From assembly GCA_941918925.1 (NCBI GenBank), contig OW799233.1, positions 56,697,841 to 56,761,840 on the forward strand: a DNA stretch of 64,000 nucleotides, read 5' to 3'. Made by a program: the position numbers and the translations under genes. Positions 1 to 11,325 of this stretch are shown here, piece by piece (within the stretch, counting starts at the first letter, position 1; the number at the start of each line of letters is the position of its first letter). Source of the DNA: Phyto melanocephala (Eukaryota > Arthropoda > Insecta > Diptera > Rhinophoridae). The notes below the pieces were generated by a model that had not been told where the DNA came from, did no database searches, and saw only the letters and a program-made list of their open reading frames with translations.

Positions 1-1386
1 TCAACAAGAGGGTATTAACTCAAAATTTTTAAAATATCACTTTTTTCAAGAAATCAGCAAACAACATCAATATCTATCTACTGTAAAAATTTCAACGTAT
101 TCCGTTTACTCTTTCATCTCGAAAACCACTTTTGAGACCATATTCATGATAATGTAGTGATTACCTTTATTTCAACAAAAAGGTATTATTTCGAGTTAAT
201 ACAAAAGTTGAAATAGGTAAGAATCGTATATTTTCAAAAAAAAAAGGTATTATTTTGATTTGAGCCTTTATTTATGTTAAAAATAATCAAACTGTTTTAT
301 TTACATTTGGTTGTATTTTGAGTTGATACTATTTTTATACCCTTCACCTGTGGTGTACAAGGGTATATATAGCTTTGTCATTCCGTTTGTAATTTCTACA
401 ATTTTCATTTCCAACCCCATAAAGTATATATTTTCTGAAAGCTTATGAATAGAGGAGTCGATTAAGCCCTGACCGTCTGTCCGTCTGTCCGTGTGTTGGT
501 TGAAATCAACTTTTAGAAGCAACTATATGTTCCTCAGATCTGTATATGGTATCAATCTCTTGGAAATATCCAGGAATGAATCGCTATTGAAATTCAGCAC
601 AATCGCCCCATAACTTTCTGAGATATGAGCAAAAAACCACGACCACCTCGTTTTTTTTCACAATTACAACAACAACATACATACATAGATACATGTAAAA
701 AACATACCAAACAAAAAAAATTACAAAAAAAAAAATATTAAAAATAAGAAAAAAATAATAAAAAAAACTACAAAAAAAAAATTTTTAAAAAATTTAAAAA
801 AAAAATTTAAAAAAATTTTTTAAAAATTTTTCTAAAAAAATTTTTTGAAAAAATTTAAAAAAAATATAAAAAAAAATATAAAAAAAAATAATAAAATATA
901 AATAATATATTAAATAAAATAAAATAAAATTTTTTTGGCTCAGCTGGGATTCGATGCCACATTTATTCTAACGTGTACGTATGCACGTATTTTATATGGG
1001 ATGAATGGTGATACAAACAATTGTTATTGTATGACTACACGTTGTGAAGGGTATATAAGATTCGGCACGGCCGAATATAGCACTGTTACTTGTTTTGATA
1101 AAATTTGTTTTATTCTATAATTTTAATTCGAAATGTGACTCTTTTTATGAAAAAATTGTTCAAATTTTTTTTGAGTTAACACCATTTTTTCATGAAAAGG
1201 GTCACAATAGATTTTTTTGCAATGATTAGTAAAATTTAAAACAAAAACAATGTATATATATTTTTTCAAATGGAATTTGCTTCCTATGGTATATTTGAAT
1301 TTTTAAATTCTGTTAAAATGTGGCCACAAACAGTTTTTTGACTCTACTGAAAATTCAAAAATTTTGAGTTAATACCCTCTTGTTGA
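1..1386. mobile_element. TIR/foldback element interrupted by a DINE-like copy
   Basis: The first 29 bases of the window are the exact reverse complement of 1358-1386, starting TCAACAAGAGGGTATTAACT. Between the ends the sequence is AT-rich and has internal variants of the same phrase (caacaaaaaggtatta, gagttaatac). No transposase is visible, so this looks like a non-autonomous element. It may extend beyond the window edge, so a target duplication cannot be scored. A family B element (336-1094) sits inside it; without that, about 630 bp remain. Confidence 0.6.
336..1094 (+). mobile_element. DINE/Helentron-like element, family B (copy B1)
   Basis: The 5' end is TATACCCTTCACCTGTGG and the 3' end is a hairpin (ATTCGGC ACG GCCGAAT, 1060-1076) followed by ATAGCACTGTTACTTGTT. 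It has a short GTCY core (tgtccgtctgtccg near 475-490) and a long A/T-homopolymer middle. These are the hallmarks of DINE-1/Helentron-related non-autonomous elements. It encodes no credible protein. It interrupts the TIR element at 1-1386. Confidence 0.75.
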
Positions 1387-1404
1387 TCAAGTGCGATATG
1401 TACC

Positions 1405-1869
1405 TCAATCAAAATAAATAACAAGAAATACATATGTATCTTTAATAATACACGGTATTTTTCGATAATTTTTTTTTTTGTTTTTGCCAACGGTAGTATC
1501 TATATTTTTAACTGGAACATAATCTCCCACCAAATATTGTTTAGCAGGTACATAATGCTTGTAAAAATAGTTCTCATTGTATTTTTGAGACCGTTCAATT
1601 GCATTTAACACTTTTAGTCGCTGTGAATTCAAATCAACACAGTTTTCGTTTTCAGGCTTATCGTCTAAATATTCTGTTAGTTCATCGAAAAAAAGGCCTT
1701 CAGCAGATGTTGTATTAGACAATCTTACGGAAGTTGTGTTGGAGTTGAATGCACATGGAATATTATGGGAAGTTGCAGAGCTAAAAGCACCTGTGATTAA
1801 AGTTGACGTTAAAGCGGAAGTTACAGCAGTAAATACATCGGTGCTTACGACGGAGGTTGAAGATGTTAA
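1405..1869 (-). pseudogene. gypsy-like integrase C-terminal fragment
   Basis: The reverse-strand frame contains AIERSQKYNENYFYKHY followed by YLVGDYVPVKN. This matches the pattern of the C-terminal tail of Ty3/gypsy-type integrases: a basic helix with SQKYNK-YYDKH, then a VGDYV strand. Upstream in the same frame is a Ser/Thr-rich stretch of about 60 residues that is not typical of integrase. The DDE core, reverse transcriptase and LTRs are absent nearby. The frame ends upstream at a TAA (1870-1872). It is probably a relic, and the Ser/Thr part may be a separate low-complexity sequence. Confidence 0.5.
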
Positions 1870-2753
1870 TTAAGAAATATCGGAAGTTAAATCTGTAATT
1901 TCAGGAGAAAAAAAATTCCTACATCGCAAGAGCTTGATTCACTATTACTCGGAGCTTCTTTCACAGAATCGTATAGGCTTCATAACTGACTCATTGTTGC
2001 AGATTCGGGAAACGATATTCTTGATGCAGTTAAACTATCAATCGCCTTTTGACGACTTGGACGTTGATTTATTAAAATTTTTATTGTTTGTATGACCCCA
2101 CACCTGAATTGTAAATTGGTTTTCAAAAAGTAAAATTTATTTTTATATCTTCTATTTAAACAATAAAAACTATGAAGCTTGATATTCAAATAATACCAAA
2201 CAACAAGTTAATTTTAAACAAGCATATTACAAATTACTTATTTATTTCACCACAATATTTAAGCAGTGGGCGTCGGTATTGAAAAATTATTTATTTAAGA
2301 TCGTGTCCAAAGTGTAATTATATGAATTTGAGAAAAATCGCTTTATGGGATATGGGCGCTGAAGTGTTGTGTCACATTAAGTTTCTGTTGTTACAATAAT
2401 ATTAACCAAAAGACTATACATATTTGCTAATTCTCAGAATCTTACATCTTATTTTTCTCTTTTATCACGATTTGAATTTTAAAAAAATTTTAGTTAGTTA
2501 GTTTTAAACAGATTTGACAATTTTTTGAGACTATGTCTCATATTTTAATACCTTTAGCGTATCCAAAATTTAATTAGTAGGTTAAATATACGAAATAGGT
2601 ACGGTGTAACTTTATAATCTAAAAAGAGCATTAAATTCGGCTGTGGGTATCAAACTCACCACCAATTTTGCAAATTTTAATATTTTGTTATTAACATTAA
2701 ACAATACAATCTCATTATATCACTTTCTTTGTGTAAATTCAATTTGCTATTAT
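1870..2753. other. AT-rich spacer, no recognised gene
   Basis: On the reverse strand, short Ser-rich frames continue past the stop (for example SPEITDLTSDIS) but are broken. Nothing else is recognisable. Confidence 0.5.
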
Positions 2754-3790
2754 TATACCCGCCACCAAAAAAATGGTGGGGTTATATTCATTTTGTCGTT
2801 CCGTTTGTAACATATCGAAATATCCATTTAAGATCCCATAAAGTATATATTTTCTGAATTGGGGTTTCATTTTATAACGATCTAGCTATGTCCGTCCGTC
2901 TGTCCGTCTGTTGAAAGCACGATAGAGGTCGCACCGAAAAAGCTAGGCGGCTCAAAATTTACCAGAATTTTTCTTATACACTAGGTTGGTTTGGTATTGA
3001 AAATGGGCTAAATCGGAATATTAGGAAGAGAGTTATAGCTCGAAAAGCAAGAGTAGGTCGAAAAAACCGTGTCCTTCGAACATCGAATAAAATGGAATTG
3101 TATCCAAACGCATTAACGTATCGTCATGAAACTTCGAATATATATTTCTCGAGTCGAAAGAATATTTCTCCCCAAAAATTGCTTAAATCTATGCATTAGA
3201 AAAGGAGTTATAGGTCAAAATGTACGAAAATTTATACCGCTCAGTGTATATTTCAAATTTAAAACGTAATAAAACTGACAAAACTATATGTACGGTTCTG
3301 AAATTTTGCAAACATGGTTTTTTGATCAAAGTCTTCGTTATAACGGAAAATAAATGTGCCACGCCCACTTTTTTTTTGAAATTTTATAAAAATATATTAG
3401 TCATATTCATTAGCATTTATTCATTGCAGATGGCAACATCTGTTGAAGGCGCCACTACATTTTGCAAACACTGAGGATGATGTCTTTGCTAAACATCACG
3501 TAGAACACTAGATGACTCTAGTAACATTTTTTTGCACAAACTACAAAGGAATTTTATAGGGGTTTGTGAAAACGAAAATGACCGAAGTTTGTTGACAAAA
3601 ATTAACTAGAGTAATGATTTGTGCCCAACTTTACATATAGTTGTACACACAGTCTTATGAGGTTTAAGATTTAAAAATATTAAAAAAAATGTGAATCAGT
3701 AGATTTAAAATAAGTATTTGAATATTTAAAATACATATTTTAACAAATTTAAAAAACTTTTTTTTTATCTATCTATTATTTTGTAAAGGG
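2754..3790 (+). mobile_element. DINE/Helentron-like family A, 5' part (copy A1)
   Basis: It begins TATACCCGCCACCAAAAAAA, then ttccgtttgtaac, cataaagtatatat and a GTCY core (gtccgtccgtctgtccgtct, 2890-2910). This is the start shared by every family A copy here. From about 3390 to 3770 it carries a segment unlike standard family A. The whole unit recurs in inverted orientation at 53275-54068. Confidence 0.65.
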
Positions 3791-4267
3791 TGGTTAAATT
3801 TTAAGGGCCACAGGGTGATTCAAAATAGACATGCTCAGCATTTTGCCAAAACAGGAAATTTATTAGTAAGATTTTGATTTTTAAAGTTCTATAACATTTT
3901 ACTTTTAAAAGATTTTCAAACGAAATAAGTTTTGTATAATTTTAAAATTGGTTAGCCATTAGTACATGAAAATAAATAGTTTATAATGCTTAGAAATAAT
4001 TGTTTTTTTATCTTAAGGTCTAAATTTTCCTAAATTCCTTTTTTTAATACACCATAACTTCTAGAAAGCATAAGATAACAAAAAGAAATTAGCACTATTT
4101 AGTAGATAAAACTCTCCTCTATACCCCTATGCCCCATTGTATACCCGGGACGATCCGACCGTGATCACCAGACCAATTTTTGTGACACAATGTCAAATAT
4201 TTTTTGCAAAATTTTAGTAAAAGAGCTAAACAAATTTTTTTGTAATGTGTTTTTTTTAAGTATTTGA
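3791..4267. other. AT-rich, mariner-like TIR phrase at left edge
   Basis: The phrase gggtggttaaattttaaggg near 3788-3808 resembles the end sequence of the mariner-derived module inside family A. The rest is AT-rich with nothing recognised. Confidence 0.35.
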
Positions 4268-4692
4268 GCCGCCACCAAAAAAATGGTATATATATTCTTA
4301 ATCGGGGTTTTATTTGATGACGATCTAGCTATGTCCGTCCGTCTTTTAAAAGCACGAGCGCACCTCCCATACAACGTTTTCTATCAAATTCTTATAATTT
4401 TTCTATAAATCGAATAAAAGAGGACTTTATTGAAATACCTAAGTTGTATTTATTAGCATAAATAACTTCGACATATTTACCTACTATAACGCCCACTTTT
4501 CACGTTATCTACTGTTAATGAAATTTAAATTTATAAACCCGACAAAATTAGAGGTATGATGATAAAATTTGCTACGGAAATCCTTCTAGTCAATGTTATT
4601 GTTATGCCAGAAAATTTAAGTGACAAGCCCACTCTTACGCCCACATCTGAAGCATTTAATTTACGAAAACATTTTAGCAGCATATCGAAGTT

Positions 4693-5187
4693 ATAAAGGG
4701 TGGTGAAATTTTAAGAGCCGATGTTGATTTTGAATAAAACACAAGTAATTTAGGAAATTATTATCATTTCTTTTTGTAATGATAATATTTTCATGGTTCA
4801 ATTATGTATGGAACAAAATATCGGCCAAATGGCCCCCGCGACCTCAACGGCACACCTCGATCCGATAGTCCAAATTCTCAATAACATTGCTGATGCTCAA
4901 TTGTTTGGCACGATGATGAGTCGAAGTTGCCTGTTTTTTTTGCCACACTATCGCGATAAACAGCAATGCTTCTCATTTAACGAATTTAGAAGGCATTCAC
5001 AGATGTTCTAACATTTTATACAGACCTGGGGCCGAATTACGGCATTCGATATCGATCGAAATTTTAACGATCGAGTACGCTGTGCTTTAGGTATAGGGAT
5101 TCTAATAAGAGTTTTCAAATTTCGATCACGTTCGAGTGCCGAAATTCGGCCTCTGTTTTAAATTTTAAATTTAACCATCCTCTACAA
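4693..5187. mobile_element. mariner-derived MITE-like module inside family A
   Basis: The left end taaagggtggtgaaatttta and the right end aaccatcctctacaaag are imperfect inverted repeats. The same module recurs in the family A copies near 5343-5870, 21040-21600 and 50984-51601. In the better-preserved copies the ends read AAGGGCCC... and ...GGGCCCTTAAAATT. The internal sequence resembles decayed mariner-type transposase read backwards, but no intact catalytic motif is seen. Confidence 0.4.
5029..5152. mobile_element. 124-bp MITE with 3-bp TSD
   Basis: The ends gggccgaattacggcattcg and gagtgccgaaattcggcct are imperfect inverted repeats over about 20 bp. The element is flanked by CTG on both sides (5026-5028, 5153-5155). 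The neighbouring family A copy has the uninterrupted site cagacctgttttg at 5575, which acts as an empty-site allele and supports the boundaries. The TSD length fits PIF/Harbinger-type MITEs. Confidence 0.65.
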
Positions 5188-5328
5188 AGAAAGTGATGTA
5201 TATTTTATTATAAAAAGATTATTCCAAGCGATTAACAAAATAATAATTATTGTGCTTGTACTATGTACACAAAATTGGTGGTGGGTAAAAAAGATTCGGC
5301 ACAGCCGAATATAGTGCTCTTACTTGTT

Positions 5329-6325
5329 ATTATGATAAGATTGGTATGGTTCAATTATATATGGAACAAAATATCGGCCAAAATGGCCCTCGTAACCTCG
5401 ACGGCACACCTCGATCCGATGGTCCAAATTTTCAATGACAATGTTGATGCCCAATTGTTGGGCACGATGATGATTCGAGGTTGACTGCTCTTTGGCCACA
5501 CTATCGCGAAAAACAGCAATGTTTTCCGTTCATATAACTAAATAGGCATTCACAGATGTTGTCACGTTTCATACAGACCTGTTTTGCTTAAATTGAAATA
5601 TTTTTGACAGTTCTCCCGATTGTGGACGAATTTGAACGATTGTGTTGACCAAAATAATTACGAAGTGCACAAAATGCATTTTGATTTGAATGCCCATTTT
5701 CATAAAAAACCTGAATAGCTTTAACGTGTTGATCGATTGCCTATCTTTCCACAGTTCAAATTGAGTTGGTCTGAGATTGAGAAATGTCAAATGAAATCAA
5801 GAAAAAATTGGCTTTTAGATGTGATTCACCTTCAATATGGGCCCTTAAAATTCAACCACCCTTTACAAAGAAAATTATACATATTTTAGTATAAAGAGAT
5901 TATAGCGATTAACAAAATAATAAATATTGTGCCTTAAATGTACAAAAAATTGGGCATTAAAAAAAAGGGTGTTACCTTAATTTTTTTTTTAATTTTACAT
6001 ATATTGGAATAAAATAATTTACCAGAAGGTTCTATACGCGGAATGTCGTCATCATGTATCCATAAAATATCCCGTAAAAATACAACATTGTTGAAGATAA
6101 GAGTCAGTATTATCATTTCTAATGTAGAAATTCTTAATTTTCAATTGTAGGATTAAATTTAATGAAATAAATTAATAGCATCTCGAAGTAACACAAAGAA
6201 AATCAAAATATACATATTTTATAAAGAGATTATTTTATAGCAATTACTATTAATAACAAAATAATAAATAATTGGTGGTGGGTATCAAAAATTGGGCACA
6301 GCCGAACATAGTGATCTTACTTGTT
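5329..6325 (+). mobile_element. duplicated family A 3' half
   Basis: This repeats the 3' part of family A (ggttcaattatatatggaac, cacctcgatccgatggtcc, the mariner-like module, then ggtggtgggtat). It ends in a degenerate hairpin (attgggcacagccgaac) and cttacttgtt. It follows copy A2 directly, forming a partial tandem duplication of 3' ends. Confidence 0.6.
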
Positions 6326-6344
6326 TTTACTAGGAAAATATATG

Positions 6345-6580
6345 TTCGAAGTTTCATTGCATTTTATTCCATGTTGGAATAACATTGTTTTTTTACCTAC
6401 TCCTGCGTTACAACCTTTAACTCTCTTCCTAATATATTGACTAATTCCATTTTCAATTTCAAACAAACATTGTGTATAAGAAATACTTTGGTAAAATTTG
6501 AATCCCTTAACTTTTTCTGTTTGAGCTCTATTGTGCTTTCAACATTGTTAACAGATAAGAATCGATTAGTATTAAAAATA
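6345..6580 (-). mobile_element. family A fragment
   Basis: Reverse-strand match to the family A 5' body: gcattttattccatgttgg, aactctcttcctaatat, aatttcaaacaaacattgtg, gagctctattgtgctttcaa. It has no termini, so it is a decayed fragment. The bases from 6581 to 6925 hold nothing recognised. Confidence 0.5.
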
Positions 6581-6925
6581 GACGAATTCGGAAGGAATGA
6601 AATGAAAAGAGAAATTTTAAAGGTAAGTTTCTTGGTTAAAGCAATTACATTTTTCTGAACATCTTTTAAATAAGAAAAACAGTTATAGCTAACTTTACGA
6701 CCGACAAAAATGGATGTCCGTTGCTGAGATATCGTATATGTGTCTTTTTTAAAAAAAATAATATTTCAAGGCGGGCTATGTAACTGATTTTACGTGGCCT
6801 GATATTTTTAAATTAAATTAATGAAACCATCCATTATCTTATGTAAAAATCACCACTAATATTTCACAATTATAACATCTAATTGTCCAATAAAATAAAA
6901 CCTATTGTAGAAATTGTGGTCATTT

Positions 6926-6937
6926 TACACATTTTGT
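6926..6937. repeat. target site duplication, left copy
   Basis: TACACATTTTGT here is repeated exactly at 8478-8489 and brackets the truncated LINE. Confidence 0.8.
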
Positions 6938-8477
6938 GGAGTGGCACTAGCGTTATTCGATAATTCCGAATATTTGGGTCTCGTATTGGACAGCAAACTA
7001 AACTGGAACCTGAACACAAAGTCTAGGACCACTAAGGCGGCAACTGTATTATACTGCTGCAAGAGGGCAATTGGCCTTAATTGGGGTATTAACCCAAGGA
7101 ACTTATACCGGCTGTACGATTCTGTCGTCAGACCAATTCTTTATTACGGAGCGGCAGTCTGGTGGGTGGCGCTGGAGAAGAGAATCCACCAGGACAGATT
7201 CGAACGTATTATGAGAATGGCTGCGATTATGATAACAGGTGCTCTTAGGACCACACCATCTAAGGCACTGTTCACTATTCTGAACTTGTTACCACCAGAC
7301 ATCCTGGCTAAGCAGATGGCTGCGAACACCGCACTGAGGCTGAATGCCACAAGGGCATGAAAGTATGTGAATTATGGACATGCAGAATTTTGGGTATGAT
7401 CAATATTGCTTCTCCTATTGATTACAAGGTAACTGAACCAGTATTCGATCCGGGTTTCGTGACGAATATACCAGATGGATCTGAATACGACAACGGTCTC
7501 CGACCTCCGGAGAATGCCATCCAGATATTTACTGACGGATCGAAATCACATGCTGGAACTGGATGTGGTATCTTTTCGATCCAGTTGGGGTTGGAACTGT
7601 CCCTGAGGCTACCGGATTATTGCAGCGCGATACAGGCCGAATTAATGGCTATAAGACAGCCGCGGAAAAGATTCAGTATAATGGAATATCTGGCAGGGAT
7701 ATTTATATATTTACTGACAGCAAGGCGGCTATTAGGTCCCTTGAGAGTGTGTACAGCACATCGAAAATTACCCAGGAATGCCGGGTGTCTCTTGAGGAGA
7801 TAGCGAGACATTCGACGGTTACCCTTGTGTGGGTTCCAGGACATGGGGATATTGATGGTAATAATAGAGTTGATGCACTTGCAAAAGCCGGTACTACCTT
7901 AGATTCGGTTGAATCCGTTTGTGCTTTGGGTATTCCCTTATCGTAGGGTAAGCAGCTAATATCGCATCGATTCTATTTGGATGCCAAGGAAAGATGGGTG
8001 AGAGAACCCACTTGTTTGGAAACCAGAAAGATCTGGCCTGACAGCGATGTTCATAGGGTGCAATATGCAGTGGATATGCCCCGAATCCACCTTAGGAACC
8101 TCATAGCGGTCATTACCGGACACTGGCCTATAGGTACACATGCGAAAAAGCTGAATATCCCTTACAACGACTTCTGCAGAAGTTGCGATAACGAGGAAGA
8201 GGAGGAGACGACTGAACATCTTCTCTGCAATTGTCCTGCATTCGGGGACCTAAGACGCCAAATTCTAGGTCAACGAATACTTGTAAGTAAAACTTGTATT
8301 TCCGTAGTTGATCTGGGAAAGATCCACACCTTAATAAACAGGACAGGATGGCTAAGGAACGACGGCCAGAGGACATAAACGAACGGGCGTTGGTGCATAC
8401 GGTATCACAACGGGACCCTCGGAGGACCCCAGTGAACTATGCCTTCGGGCGGCTGCCGAATCTAACCTAACCTAACC
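6938..8477 (+). pseudogene. 5'-truncated LINE: RT tail, RNase H and zinc-knuckle
   Basis: This is a non-LTR retrotransposon remnant. It starts inside the reverse transcriptase C-terminal region (EYLGLVLDSKLNW, then RLYDSVVRPILYYGAAVWW). Next comes an RNase H domain with its acidic residues in FTDGSK, AELMAI, FTDSKAAI and NNRVDALAK, then a C-terminal Cys/His motif (CRSC...HLLCNC). The frame shifts near 7385 and near 7650, and there are stops near 7360 and at 7944-7946. The 3' end is tctaacctaacctaacc. An exact 12-bp TSD flanks it, so it was truncated on insertion. RNase H places it in the I/LOA/Ingi-type group rather than simple Jockey; the exact clade is uncertain. Confidence 0.85.
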
Positions 8478-8489
8478 TACACATTTTGT
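8478..8489. repeat. target site duplication, right copy
   Basis: Second exact copy of TACACATTTTGT, directly after the (CCTAA)n-like LINE tail. Confidence 0.8.
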
Positions 8490-9330
8490 TTATTATTTCT
8501 TTATTATTTTTTTGCACAATGGTTACAATAGTTTCACATGTTTATAGAATGCTGTATAAATACATTATAGCAGGCAAAGTAATAAGTAGAAATTAATTTC
8601 TTACTACGACAGGTTGTGAATTAAGCAGATATTTTTAAATTATGCTCAAATAAAAAATAGAAGTTTCAAAGAAAGAATATATGTATAAACTATTTCAAAG
8701 TTACTGACAAGGCACATTAAATCTATACAAAGACTTTATTAATTATTATTTGAAAACATCAAGAGATTATAGATCTCTTAATATTGGTAAAACTTTTTAT
8801 TGACAATAATGTAAATAACCGTTTGCAGTGATTTACAAAACTTAAGTCTCCATAATAAAACGTTTCTCTTCACATAAATGAAAAAGTAAATAAAAGCAAA
8901 CCATTGCGCACAGGCAGATGTATGAATAATAAAGCATCCTCTTTTTACGCAGAAAACAAAAATTAAAAAAAAAAAAAAACTGCAATGGCTACATGTTAAC
9001 TAAGATGACCTTTGGAACCTCACATATCAAGATAATAATCTTATGAATGAACAATAAAACTTTATCAAAGTGAATATCAAAAGTTTTAATGTTGGCCGAG
9101 CCATCCGGATACTCTTATAGCTTAAAACAAAAAGTGTCAAAATAATACAGTTCAAGAAATTCAAGTACCTCCAGAATCTCTTTGATAAGTATCACCCAAG
9201 TGCCATAAATGGCACCTCCTTAATATAGACTGGAAGAAATTCCTCATAGGATTCAAACCTATGGTTGTGATAAAAAAGAACCATAAAATATTATTTAATA
9301 AAATATTTAATGAGTTTTCATTATTTCATT
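8490..9330. other. AT-rich spacer
   Basis: No gene, repeat terminus or transposon motif recognised on either strand. A short poly-A run lies at about 8965-8980. Confidence 0.5.
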
Positions 9331-9334
9331 TTCA

Positions 9335-9520
9335 TTTCTGATGGGGGTATATTTTTTATATTTTCATTCAGTTTGTTACACATCAGATCCCATAAAGAAC
9401 ATACTTAATGAGTCAGGGTTTCATTTTGGGACGTCTGTTGAAAGCACTTAAAAGATCGAACAGAAAAACTTAGGCAGCTGAAATTTTAATATATTTTATT
9501 ACACCTTTTATTGATCAAAT
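9335..9520 (+). mobile_element. degenerate family A 5' fragment
   Basis: The phrases gatgggggtata, cagtttgttacacatca, cccataaag and gtctgttgaaagcac follow the family A order, but GTCY repeats and much of the body are lost. It is an old copy. Confidence 0.5.
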
Positions 9521-10199
9521 AGATAAACTTTTTTATATACTTAAGAATGTTCATTTGTTAAGGCTGCAGACAAAAATTTAAATATTATGTACTATTTCGA
9601 TAACCAATCGAAGATTAATATTTAAAAAATCAATATATAAATGCTTTTTCTTATAATTGATTTAATGGTATATCGAGGCTTAAGTGCTTCTCAAGTTTTA
9701 AAAAAATAAGGTGCAAAAAATAGAGTCTGTTTTTATTTTTTTCCATTTTTTTTATAATTGAACACACATCCATATGAACAGCTGAACGAATTTACGAACA
9801 CACATAAACGAGTAAACATCTAATTCCATTAACTCGTCCACATTACGAAAAGAGCAACAAAATCTTGCCGCCATGTGGTGTTTAAAAAGTTCGTTGTATA
9901 TTACTGTTATATCCTTTGAACGGAGTTGACCTGTCCTTTGTAATTCAATTTAAAACGAAAATAGTCTATATAATAAAGAAATGTATAAATTGTGAAGTTT
10001 TCTTTAAAAGGCAATTAAAGGATTCATTAAGAGTGTTTAACATAAACATAAATTTATTCTTCATTTATCTAAAATGCTTAAAACATATTTGAGAATATTT
10101 TTGTATTTTGGACTACGGAGTATTGGCTGTTTACAATTTACAAATAATCTATGTAAGTATGACTACTATAACTTCAATAATATTACAAATTCTAAATGT

Positions 10200-10375
10200 T
10201 GTTCAACAAGTAGACTGTCCCCGCGACTTTGTCCGCGTAGTTATCGGGATCAAAATTTGCCTATGTGTTAATCTATGTTGTTATCTATTCTGTGAACCAA
10301 ATTTCATTTACATATTTCTTTTAGCCGTTTTTACGTGTTTGAAAAACATAGATTCAAACATTGAAATATGCAATT
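10200..10375 (+). repeat. dispersed CCGCGACTTTGTCCGCG-type repeat
   Basis: The sequence ccccgcgactttgtccgcg, then gggatcaaaat-tgcctatg and gaaccaaatttcattta, resembles a widely dispersed insect repeat whose core reads 'cgcgact-cgtccgcg ... aaatttca'. I recognise the pattern but not its class. The flanks at 9521-10199 and 10376-11146 contain only short open frames with no recognisable product. Confidence 0.4.
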
Positions 10376-11146
10376 ATTCACATTTATTATATTACATTAT
10401 ATAGTACTTAGGAGTAGCATCATTGTTATGGGTTTATGAAGGATTAAAAAAACCCTTTTTTTGTTTTTTATTTTCTCATGACTTTATATTTCTTTCATTA
10501 TTTATATTTGTTTTTATTGATATGTATAAACAATTGTCAACAGGAGAAAAACTACGACATACATATTCTAAGTTCGGTATATGTGAAATATTAGAAAAAT
10601 TTAACTATAAATGTAAGAAATAAATTTGAGATATTGTATGTACGAAAAAAAAAAACAATTAGTATGAACAACCGAGTTGCCTTATTTCAAATTGAAAAGT
10701 GATTTTAGTAAAATTAAATTTATATTTATAAACTAAATTCATCTATCATTTTATTAAGTAAAAAGGACTTACCAGAGGCTACTCTTACCAGTAGTTTATT
10801 TTCGATATACCGCGCTTATCCATAGTTAGTAGTTCATAGTTAAACTAATAAGGTAGTTAATTAAGTCAACCTTAAAATAAAAAAAATAAATAAAAAACTA
10901 ACAAGTTTCAAACAAATTTACTCCGTGAATATGCATGCTTGTATGTAAGTACATATGTCTAAAAACATGATTAACTAAGATTGATGGAAATAAAGAATAC
11001 GTTATTTCACCCACACAATTTAAGTCTTCCGACCTTGTCCATAACGTCAATAACTGTATCTTAAATATTGAATTTTACATAGTTAGCTATATTGAACTAG
11101 AGTTAAAAAAAACACAATTTCCACAATTTTTTTTTTTATTTATCAT

Positions 11147-11325
11147 GCCATCTTGGCCATCTCTACGTGCTTTCAACAGACGGACGGACTTAGCTAGATC
11201 GTCATAAAATCAGGCCCCGATTCAGAATATATATACTTGATGGGGTCTAAAATGGATATTTCGATGTGTTACAAACGGAATGACAAAATGAATATACCCC
11301 CACCATTTTTTTGGTGGCGGGTATA
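11147..11325 (-). mobile_element. family A 5' end, truncated
   Basis: Reverse-strand 5' terminus ending ggtggcgggtata, with cataaag/tatatat phrases and a minimal GTCY core (cagacggacggac). The 3' body is missing. Confidence 0.6.

Larger units (their letters stand above)
4268..5328 (+). mobile_element. DINE/Helentron-like family A (copy A2), shortened
   Basis: It starts gccgccaccaaaaaaatgg with a short GTCY core (tgtccgtccgtct) and jumps after gaaagcacgag to the internal cacctccca repeat, so most of the 5' body is deleted. It ends with the hairpin ATTCGGC ACA GCCGAAT (5294-5310) and TACTTGTT. It contains a mariner-derived module (4693-5187) and a 124-bp MITE (5029-5152). Confidence 0.6.

Noticed and set aside
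935..1120. Recurrent open frame MAQLGFDATF... at several places (also 12335, 13753, 16211, 23272, 25236)
   Set aside because: It follows the family B consensus on both strands, starts in the tgagcc phrase and ends in the 3' hairpin. It is repeat sequence with no coding signature.
8455..8477. CCTAA units as a real telomere
   Set aside because: Only about three units, enclosed between a LINE 3' end and an exact TSD inside the window.
10074..10623. Overlapping small frames as host exons
   Set aside because: Low-complexity hydrophobic composition, no splice-consistent structure, and they overlap a dispersed repeat.
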